Assembly (NCBI GenBank): GCA_965153355.1
Contig: OZ231126.1
Location: 98,022,001-98,086,000 of the forward strand
Origin: Flaccisagitta enflata
Taxonomy: Eukaryota > Chaetognatha > Sagittoidea > Aphragmophora
Direction of reading: 5' to 3'
Length of the DNA stretch: 64,000 nucleotides
Part shown: piece after piece, positions 56,328-64,000 of the stretch
Layout: each line of letters begins with the position of its first letter
Position numbering within the stretch: position 1 is the stretch's first letter
Notes under the pieces: generated by a model
What the model was told of the DNA's origin: nothing
What the model saw: only the letters and a program-made list of their open reading frames with translations
Database searches by the model: none
Position numbers and translations under genes: made by a program

Positions 56328-57267
56328 TCTTTCAAAGGAATTAGTCGTTATTTTACATCAAACATGCACTATGGGTTGCACATGCTTGAGAACCAGATAT
56401 AGTCGAGAATATTTGAAAATATTAAAAAGATTAAAGATGTATAATTTTAAGTATATTTCTATCATTCTTATTTCTTTTGTATATATGAAAAAAAATAAAT
56501 ATCATGACTTCATTCGTGTATAGCATTTTCTGAGTTTCAAATCATCCATGATACTTTTTATGATTAAACAATAAATAAATATTCTTAGTGATATTTTATT
56601 CTGTATTTATTCTGTGTTTCTGTTGAGCTTAAACTTCATCAAAAAACTTTGAATCTTTTGTCCATGAAACTTACCGATGGATTAGTGAAATTATACATGA
56701 TTCAGCGTTTACTTTGCATATTTTGAGTAGTATCTTAGATATCTTAAGCTAAATAAAAGAATATTGATAGAAATATAATATCTTAATTTTTCTTTGTAAT
56801 AACTAAGCCCTTACTCAGAAAACATTTTTATTACCAATAAGAAACATTAAAATCTTACTATTCAATTTTAAAGAGATTTAAGGATTTCTTGTATTCTAAA
56901 ATAATCTTGAATTGTTAAAAATGACCTTTTTGCATATAAAAACCGGGAAAATGAAGAAAAATCTTTTTTTAAATTTTTTTTCTTTGTTGTTGTATTCATT
57001 ATAATCATTATTGTCAATCTTTAGGTTTTGTCTCAGATTTAGCCACTTCCAGACCATAGTGCGATGGATAGGAAAACAGACAAAATGAAGAAGATAAAAG
57101 CTACCTTCAATAAATTTGAATCAACAATTATAACGGCTACAAACAGAGAATATAGATAGTCTGGTAAATATAAATGGAAAATATAAAATGGAAATATAAA
57201 AAAAAAATAAAATATAAAATATGATATATAAGATATAAAATGGATAATATAAATAGTCTGGTCCTAA

Positions 57268-57270
<3 letters not shown>
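56328..57270. other. AT-rich intergenic stretch
   Basis: No gene or structured repeat seen. Confidence 0.5.

Positions 57271-57329
<59 letters not shown>
57271..57329 (+). repeat. CT microsatellite
   Basis: Pure CT of about 58 bp. Confidence 0.97.
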
Positions 57330-57332
<3 letters not shown>

Positions 57333-57439
57333 CAACCTCCCATTCCAAGAATTATGAACGATCAGTGTAAGTGCTGAGGTCATGGGGCATTATTTGGAGA
57401 GCTCAAGTGACATGTCACTCCATTGCTCTCTTAAAGGCA

Positions 57440-57605
57440 ATGTCGCATAAATCATGTCGCACAAGAAGATTCAAAAGTCACCCAAAATGTCGCCCAAAAT
57501 GTCCACCAGAATGTCACACAGATTGTCACCCAACTTGCTTCGAGTTTTGGGTGACTTGCTATTTAACATTGAAATGAATGGATGTCGCCCGGGCGACCTT
57601 TAGGT
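57440..57605. repeat. GTCGCCCAAAAT-type interspersed motif
   Basis: ATGTCGCCCAAAATGTCCACC and variants repeat five times (shown here to ATGTCGCCCAAAATGTCC); the Cys-rich ORF over it comes from the repeat. Confidence 0.6.
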
Positions 57606-57691
57606 TGTCCGAGTTTGGCTGTGACCCCCACTTGCAGCTCATGTCACCATAGCCACATGGTCGTGTATGGTATCATTCAATAGATTATCTC

Positions 57692-57985
57692 AATACAATT
57701 TACGCCACCGAAGCGAATTTTGAATTTCGCCTCCGTTCCAGAGATATTTACTCTAAAAGGCGGATTTCTTGACCTCCCAGGGGGTGTCCCCCAACCAATG
57801 TTTGGGGTAGAATTTCTCAGGAACGGGAGCGAAATTAAAAAATCGCCTCGGTGGCGTAAATTGTACTGTAACAAGCTACAGAATGATACCCCATATGACC
57901 CTGTGGAAGTTTCATCCTAAGCTGTAGGTGGGGGTGCTAACCGCTTTTTACGGTTTTTGCAATCTTCACGTTATAATACGCGTGG
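57692..57985. mobile_element. MITE with CAATTTACGCCACCG ends
   Basis: CAATACAATTTACGCCACCG and CGGTGGCGTAAATTGTACTG (57849-57868) are inverted, and the homology with 41443-41580 continues to about 57985 (CTTCACGTTATAATACGCGT). Confidence 0.7.
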
Positions 57986-58092
57986 AAGTGTAGATCGTTT
58001 GCCTTTTTTCATTTCTAGACTGATCTCGAGTTAGCATATTGTTGAAAAAAAGAAATTTCTTTCAATTTCAACTCCCTTCCAGGTTCAGCAAA

Positions 58093-58612
58093 ATGGATTC
58101 CATCGCCTCGGAAGAATCCAAGGAAGGAGAATCGTCGAAAAATCCATCACCACGCGATTCCAACGCCAAAACATCCGACTCAACCGCCGAAAGAAAGAAA
58201 TCCACCTACGTTAGTCGAGTTTCCAATCCCTCGTCGGAAGATCCCAAGTTGGTCGTCATTCCGGAAGACGTGGAGGTGGCAAGAGGCGAAGAGGCGAGAT
58301 TCGAGTGCGTCGTCGTAGCCTCGGCACAGTTGGACGTGTTCTGGATGGTCGCCGACGAAGGCGGAAGCGCCGGCAAGGAGTTGGAAGAAAGCGTCAAATA
58401 CGCTTTGGAAGTGGAAAATGTCGAAGAGGTGGAGGAAGAGATAACTAGTCGAACCATTCATTCCGAAATCGGCGATGGGACTACAACGTCGATTAAGAGA
58501 TTTCGCCGCACTCATCGGCTTCGCGTTTTCGATGTATCGGAAGTTGACGTCGGTCGTTATTATTGCGTTTGCGTCAACCCTGCAGGCAGAAATGCTTCCA
58601 TTTTTCAATTAG
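58093..58612 (+). CDS. Two-Ig-domain intracellular protein, exon 1
   Basis: The ATG at 58093 lies 10 bp after an acceptor (CTTCCAG, 58082), so a non-coding first exon probably precedes it; the frame also stays open upstream, so an in-frame coding exon is possible. Residues 1-49 are Ser/Lys/Glu-rich without a signal peptide. Ig domain 1 starts at about residue 50, with Cys72 (ARFEC), Trp84 (VFWMV) and Cys158 (GRYYCVCVNPAG), all three core residues present. A long acidic insert (EEVEEEI) lies between strands. Resembles I-set domains of muscle or cytoskeletal proteins such as palladin or titin; I cannot name an orthologue. Donor GTAAGG, phase 1. Three exons give 831 aa. Confidence 0.85.
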
Positions 58613-58771
58613 GTAAGGAGGAATGGAAGCGTGATGAATCAGCTATTCAATTAGGCCATTATATTTCGGAATTTTGGTTTGATTCATCGAGGTCAACGAG
58701 TCAGTGGGCGGTTTTCGCTTTTTTGATCGCGCATACTCTCGTTTAAACGCTCATTCTCTACAATTTCACAG

Positions 58772-60507
58772 CATGTCGACCCAACGATGAAAAATCCAAA
58801 TTTCGCGCACCGACATTTGTCGAGGAATTACGCGACATCTGGGCCATGGAAGGCGATAGCGTTTCCCTGCGCTGTCGCGTCGCTGGATTACCCAAACCAA
58901 GGGTGGTATTCCAACGCGATGGAGAGACCGTGGTAGCCAAAGGCACTGTGGAGTCTGAAAATGCGACGAAAGTCATCATCACGGAATTGGTGGACTCATC
59001 TTCTTCCGAAAGTGGAACCGTCTTCCATCTCCATTTACAAAATTTGTCTTCGGATTCCGAGGGCCGTTATGTGGCGTTCGCTGTCAACGCGGCCGGCGCA
59101 GTTGAAAGCGGCGCACGATTGACGGTTGAGCCCAAGAAACCCATCTTCACCAGGACAGATTCATTCAAACGAAGCAGCGGCGGCGACATCCCTAAAGGAA
59201 CAACGACGGTGATGATAAAGGCGATGTCGCCACCCTCAGCTGCTTCGACGCCGGTGATAACGAAACCCCGTCATTTGCCGCTGTCTCCGCCTTCGTTCAC
59301 GCCGATTGTTATGTCTCCCGGCGCTCAGTCGGCGGCTACCGAGCTTCGCGTCGATGTGGACGAGCTGAATCAAATGGCGGCGGACGTGGATACGGAAAGG
59401 CGACAGATTCTCGCGGCGGCGGAAGAATTGATGATCGCGAAAGAGATAGTGGAAATTGCGGAAGAAAAGGAAGAATTACAAGAGGAATCCATTTCGTGGG
59501 AATGCTCGATAGCGCCCAATCTCTCCCCGCACGCTGTCACCACGGAGGCCAAAGCGCCTTTCGAGAAGAAGACCCCGGTTCCTACTCCGCGAGTCAAGAA
59601 AAACGAAAAGAACAACGACGACAAAACTGAGACGACTGCGATTGCGAAGACCGCAACAAAATCCGCCTCCACCGTCGTCGACCCTCTGGCCGCGCTGCGA
59701 CCTTCCTCGGCCGGCTCTCCGCGAAGTAGTTACCCAATCAACTCGATCGCTAAACCGATGAGCCCCTTGGCGCTGGAGAGCCACTCTTTCGTGGTGCTTC
59801 CTGACAACGACGACGACGATGACAAATCCGCGTTGCCGGGAACGCGCGATCTGCGTAGATCCTCCTTCACGCGCAACAATTCTAGTCGCACGCGATACAA
59901 GCGCGATTATTACATCAATAGAAGTTCAACCAAACGCGGTGGCGTTACGAACAATGACAACGACGAAGACGATGAAGAAGATACGTCATCCATCGCCTCT
60001 TCCTCGTTGTCCTCGCCGCGGAAAGATCGGAGAGATTCTGATTATTTCGACGACGATATTTACGTCATCCCTTCTGATGGTCACCAGAAGAACGCTTCCT
60101 ACGCCGGCGTTGAAGACGACGACGACGATGAAGATGATGACTCAAAACCGCCTTCCGGTCGCGGACGTCGTCGTCGCGGCGATGGTTCATCATCCTTTGG
60201 ATCAGCCGCGGATATCCACGTTATGGATTCCTCGGCGTCTCCCTCCCCAAGACCCCCACCGCCGCAGCAAACGTTGCAACAGCGAGAGCCGATTGTGTCT
60301 CCTTCGGCCAAGAAAAAAGCGCTTCCATCTGTGCGTGAGTTGTCGGCGATGTGGGATCGTCGCGGCTCCTTGCCTTCGGTCGACGACGCCAAATCGGGCG
60401 TGGAGGATTTCCTTCGTCTGGGCAGCATCACGGGTAGAAGCCTCACGAAAAAAGGCCGCGCGCTTCTTAACGACGTTGTAAGACCGCCATCCCCGTCCTC
60501 CAACCCG
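58772..60507 (+). CDS. Two-Ig-domain protein, exon 2
   Basis: Acceptor ATTTCACAG, phase 1 as required. Ig domain 2 covers about residues 185-285: FVEELRDIWAMEGDSVSLRC (Cys208), GLPKPRVVFQRDG where Trp is normal (Phe here), and GRYVAFAVNAAGAVES where the second Cys is normal (Ala here). So this domain lacks the disulfide and the core Trp. The rest is long and disordered: Ser/Pro, Asp/Glu runs, Arg/Ser patches (RDLRRSSFTRNNSSRTRYKR), and a final VRELSAMWDRRGSLPSVDDA helix that may bind a partner. Donor GTAAGA, phase 0. Strong CpG-rich coding bias against the AT-rich flanks. Confidence 0.87.
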
Positions 60508-60722
60508 GTAAGAACCCTCGCCTCCTAACCCTCCCCCCCCCCATCAATTATTCGTTCGCAAGAAATCCTAGCCTTTTGAGTGCTTTGCTTTTTAAATCAG
60601 GGGGGGGGGGAAAAGCTAAAAATGTTTTTAGCAGGTTTTAGCAAGAAATTTTTAAAAAGAGGACCCCTTTTTTGAAGGGTCATACTGCTAAAAATTTGCT
60701 AAAAATTTGCTAAAAACATGCT

Positions 60723-61148
60723 TACAGGTCAGAGCGTAATTGACCGCGAGGCCCCCTTGAAAACTGTAGCAGACCCCCTACAGCCTAGTACGTTGAAACT
60801 AGGGGTATGATTGAGGTATCATTTGAAAGCTTATGAGAATACAAATGGCGCCATCAGAGCGTTTTTTTAGTTTTGAGCCCTGACTAAAATTACAGCACTT
60901 TAAAAGTGTAAAAATTGATTTTTTAGGGGTTGTTTAAAAAAAGCTAAATTTGATACTTTGAAGAGCTATGTCTTGAGCTAGGGAACAAAATTCAAAAAAC
61001 CCTCTGATGGCGCCATTTGTATTCTCATAAGCTTTCAAATGATACCTCAATCATACCCCTAGCATCAACCCACTGGGCTGTAGGGGGTCTGCTACAGTTA
61101 TCTTTCCTGAAAGTGGGGGCCTCTCGTTCAAATACGCTCTGATCTGTA
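60723..61148. mobile_element. Foldback MITE in intron 2 of the Ig gene
   Basis: TACAGGTCAGAGCGTAATTG and ATACGCTCTGATCTGTA begin arms of about 170 bp sharing TTCTCATAAGCTTTCAAATG and CTACAG/CTGTAG blocks. TA at both edges. Flanked by TTTTAGCA-rich intron sequence. Confidence 0.8.
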
Positions 61149-61390
61149 GATGTTTATGTACCCTTCAAATTTTAGCGACTTTGAGCTTCTTTTTAGCAAC
61201 GTTTTAGTAACATTTTAGCATAATTTTAGCATAATATTAGCATCATTTTAGCATGATATCAGCAACATTTCAGCATGGCTTTTTAGCGGGATTTTCAGCA
61301 ACTTAGAATTTTTTTAGCAGCCATTTTCTTCAAAAGGGGACCTCATTGACCTCATTGCTAAAAACTGCTAAAATTTTTTCCCCCTTCCAG

Positions 61391-61630
61391 ACGAGGAGAC
61401 CGGCCAGCGCCCACCACTTGGGCGTTGCCAGTGGCAGCGAACGTGGATCCAACACTTCCTTATCGTCGCTGCGATCCTCTTTCCGGTCTTCCCTTCGCAG
61501 TTTCGCCGGATTGAAAGTCTCCAACGTGGATGAAGATCGGTCGACGCCAGATGGCGCCAGTGTCGGCGGCGGAGAGGAAGAAGAGGAAGAGGGAAATGAC
61601 GGCGAGGAGCAGAGTGCCATTTACGTTTGA
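61391..61630 (+). CDS. Two-Ig-domain protein, last exon
   Basis: Acceptor CCCCCTTCCAG, phase 0. Encodes TRRPASAHHLGVASGSERGS, a Ser/Arg-rich stretch, and GGGEEEEEEGNDGEEQSAIY, ending Val and TGA. An AATAAA at about 61933 is a candidate polyadenylation signal, placed after the amplified tail copies. Confidence 0.82.
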   Translation, partial: TRRPASAHHLGVASGSERGSNTSLSSLRSSFRSSLRSFAGLKVSNVDEDRSTPDGASVGGGEEEEEEGNDGEEQSAIYV

Positions 61631-61970
61631 ATGGCGCCAGCGTTGAAGGAGGAGAGGAGTAAGAGGCGAAGGAAAATGATGGCGAGGAGCATAGTGCCAT
61701 TTATGTTTAAATGGCGCCAACGTCGGTGGAGGAGAGGAGGAAGAGCAAGAGGGAAATGATGGCGAGGAACGAATTGCTATTTATGTGAAAATGGCGCCAC
61801 TGTTGGTGGCGGTGAGGAGGAAGAGGAAAATGATGGCGAGGAGCAAAGTGCCATTTACATTTTATTGGTGAGCTCAGTGTGTAAGCTGTGGAGGAGAGAC
61901 AGTAAAGAGGAGGAGAGGGGGAAGAGATGGAGAAATAAACGGCGAGGAGCAGAGTGCCATTTACGATCAA
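61550..61970 (+). repeat. Amplified 3' end of the Ig gene, about 80-bp units
   Basis: The last 80 bp of the gene (GATGGCGCCAGTGTCGGCGG to the TGA) recurs, diverged, at about 61631, 61711 and 61790, and in rearranged form to 61970. Each unit has AATGGCGCCA, GGAGGAAGAG and GAGTGCCATTTA. Small ORFs on either strand here come from the units. Confidence 0.85.
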
Positions 61971-62179
61971 ATGGCGAGCTCAGTGTGCTGTGTAGACTGT
62001 AGAGACGAAGCTACAAGTGGGAGTTGGTATTTTCGTGCAATTCTTAAAGAAGGCTTTCTCTTCACAACACGTGCTTATTATGGATTGATGGTCGGACCTG
62101 ACCTAAATGCTTTCTATCCACAAGGCTTTTATGTTATTAGTCAACATAATAAAAGCCCAGGTATATTTGTTTAATGCGA

Positions 62180-62326
62180 TTTTAATCGGGACCACCGTCA
62201 TTTGGATCTCTGGATAGCTAAGGACTCTCTGAGCGAATTTTGGTTAAAAGTTCATAGGTACATAGGTGCGCGTATAGCCCAGGTATAGCCGTACACGTAG
62301 ATAACTGTAAAGCGACTCGCAGCTTA
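62180..62326. other. Spacer
   Basis: No feature seen. Confidence 0.4.
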
Positions 62327-62880
62327 ATTGTCCTCGACGATCAGTTTACGTCGAGGACTATAACATAGCACTGATCGTGTAGTAAGCCATTTGTTGTTCG
62401 TCGTGTCAACCCTTAAAAACTTGGGAACCAGTACTCAGATGTTGATGAAACTTGGTCAGTGTTATTTTTAGAGCATTACTATCCTGTGTACCAACTTTCA
62501 ACAACATTCATAAATATTTAATACCCTTTGCCTATTATTTTTGTAGTAATATCAATTCCTGGACTTGTGGAATTTTCATAGGGGAAGGGTAGGAAAGGTT
62601 CGCCAATGTTGTTGTGAAGGTTCATTGCACCAATTAAAGCTCCCCTGCAAGGTTTCAGATAATTCTGAGTATTGGTTTAGAAGATATTAGGGTATTTGGC
62701 TAGTAATATTAATTCCTAGACTTGTGCAATTTACATAGGGGAATGGTAGTAAAGTTTCACCAATGTTGTTCAAACTTGTTGTGAAGGTTCATTGCATCAA
62801 TTAAAGCTCCCCTGCAAGATTTCAGTAAATTCTGAGTATTGGTTAAGAAAATATAAGGGTATTTATGATGTATCTAGTAA
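62327..62880 (+). repeat. Hairpin-headed dispersed repeat, related to 16262-16740
   Basis: GTCCTCGACGATCAGTTTAC then GTCGAGGACTATAA forms a 10-bp stem. It is followed by a region with two diverged copies of about 160 bp (GTTCATTGCACCAATTAAAG at 62622 and GTTCATTGCATCAATTAAAG at 62784) that resembles the sequence upstream of the Naiad element. Confidence 0.65.
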
Positions 62881-62906
62881 CATTATTTCTTGGACTTAAG
62901 AATTTT

Positions 62907-63050
62907 TTTTTTTTTTCAAATAAATTTTTTTTTTTTTTTTTTAAATTTTTTTTGAAAAATTTTTTGAAAGAAAAAAATTTTTTTTCTTTTTAAAATTTTT
63001 TTTTCTTTTTGAAATTTTTTTTTTTTTTTGGAAAAAAATTTTTTTTTGGA
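62907..63050. repeat. T/A homopolymer-rich tract
   Basis: Runs of T or A up to about 17 bp long. Confidence 0.9.
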
Positions 63051-63069
63051 CTTTAAGGTATGCAATTGG

Positions 63070-63372
63070 TAGCCGGGTCAGACTGAGTAGCCGGGTCAGA
63101 CTGAGTAGCCGGGTCAGACTGAGTAGCCGGGTCAGACTGAGTAGCCGGGTCAGACTGAGTAGCCGGGTCAGACTGAGTAGCCGGGTCAGACTGAGTAGCC
63201 GGGTCAGACTGAGTAGCCGGGTCAGACTGAGTAGCCGGGTCAGACTGAGTAGCCGGGTTAGACTGAGTAGCCGGGTTAGACTGAGTAGCCGGGTTAGACT
63301 GAGTAGCCGGGTTAGACTGAGTAGGGTTAGACTGAGTAGCCGGGTTAGACTGAGTAGCCGGCAGACTGAGAG
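63070..63372 (+). repeat. 18-bp minisatellite
   Basis: About 17 units of GTAGCCGGGTCAGACTGA, switching to the GGGTTAGACTGA variant after 63256. Close to the unit at 49545-49680. No spacers, so not a CRISPR array. Confidence 0.95.
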
Positions 63373-63413
63373 AAACGGTCGGACACCAAATGTCGAGGAC
63401 TGTTGTTTTAAGC

Positions 63414-64000
63414 TTTGTCCGCGATGGAATACATTCCCAACGCGGACTATAATTCGAGGCGGGTGGGTGTCGTGGTTGTCGTCGTGGTTGTCGTCGTCGT
63501 TGTTGTCGTCGTTGTTGTCGTCGTCCACACTTTTAAAAATGGGCTAACTTTTGAACGCCTTGACCGATTTGCTTCATATTTGGAGGGAAGTTGTACTAGG
63601 GTAAGCCGCTTTACATCCTATGCGTATGTTATGATCCGACCCACCCAACCGGCCCAACCAGCCTACCAGCCTAAAAGTGAAAAACGTGCATAACTTCGGC
63701 ATTTTTCAACCGATTTGGTTGAAACTTGGTATGTAGTCTCTAAATGGAAGGACTCAACATATGTATTTGATCTGTACAGATTTTAGCATGTTAACCGGCC
63801 AAACCGGCCTACCACCCAACCAGCCTACCAGCCTAAAAGCGAAAAACGTGCACAACTTCGTCATTTTTCAACCAATTTGGTTGAAACTCGGTATGTAGTC
63901 TCTAAATGAAAGAACTCAACATATGTATTTGAATTGTAAAGGTTTTAGCATGCTAACCGGCCAAACCAGCCTACCACCCAAATAGCCTACCAGCCTTAAA
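63414..64000 (-). mobile_element. GTCCGCGACGG-family element, copy 2, runs off the window
   Basis: GTCCGCGATGGAATACATTC then CAACGCGGACTATAATTCGA, a GTCGTCGTT microsatellite (63470-63525), then units with CCAACCAGCCTACCAGCCTA as at 972-2058. The far end lies beyond 64000. Confidence 0.65.

Noticed and set aside
57371-57577. Cys-rich 68-residue ORF
   Set aside because: The cysteines come from the repeated ATGTCGCCC motif; no splice or start context.
59370-60503. ORFs of 100-220 residues in other frames over the Ig gene exon 2
   Set aside because: Shadows caused by high GC and Asp/Ser codon runs.
63070-63372. CRISPR-like repeat array
   Set aside because: Units are directly adjacent without unique spacers, in a eukaryotic genome.
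62941-63528. 195-residue minus-strand ORF with an SLTRL repeat
   Set aside because: The 18-bp minisatellite is a multiple of three, so it stays open; no homologous protein is suggested.

Overview
The window is eukaryotic nuclear DNA from an invertebrate animal. I cannot place the phylum. Support for this: genes are split by GT-AG introns; animal gene families are present (a Slac2/MyRIP-type Rab effector, a ceramide synthase, a two-Ig-domain protein); Penelope-like and CR1/L2-type retroelements occur; AT-rich introns contrast with CpG-rich exons; simple-sequence DNA is very abundant. All host genes I can support lie on the + strand. I see no tRNA, rRNA or CRISPR array.

Left third (1-32.5 kb): a possible last exon of an upstream gene (3-167), then repeats, then a Slac2/melanophilin/MyRIP-like gene. 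I assembled nine exons of that gene by hand between 6996 and 32547. Splice sites and reading phase agree across all nine and give 471 codons plus a stop; the first exon(s) are not found. Its 12.7-kb seventh intron (14188-26901) holds a sense-oriented Penelope-like element of the Naiad/Chlamys type (GIY-YIG nuclease before the reverse transcriptase), a broken gag-like open region and a possible channel-like fragment.

Middle (32.5-46 kb): a two-exon ceramide synthase gene (34718-36476, 456 aa) followed 30 bp after its stop by about 650 bp of CT repeat. Next come the last two exons of a small gene for a coiled-coil plus Cys-rich protein (37964-40390), whose intron holds two foldback elements. 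Then large minisatellite-bearing mobile elements.

Right third (46-64 kb): a nearly clean insertion of a second Penelope-like element (46620-48639; reverse transcriptase then GIY-YIG; long inverted repeats; 14-bp target duplication; a related empty site at about 8.1 kb). Next, a CR1/L2-type retrotransposon fragment nested in another repeat, a long 11-bp minisatellite element, and a three-exon Ig-domain gene (58093-61630, 831 aa) whose last 80 bp, stop included, has been amplified downstream.

The dominant theme is mobile DNA. At least two unrelated-looking repeat families share one plan: a short GC-rich arm at one end, a variable minisatellite in the middle, and at the other end a hairpin built from the same arm. 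This resembles Helentron-associated (HINE/'pearl') elements. A second theme is TA-flanked foldback elements with long inverted repeats, resembling Tc1/mariner MITEs. The genes themselves do not form an obvious pathway together.
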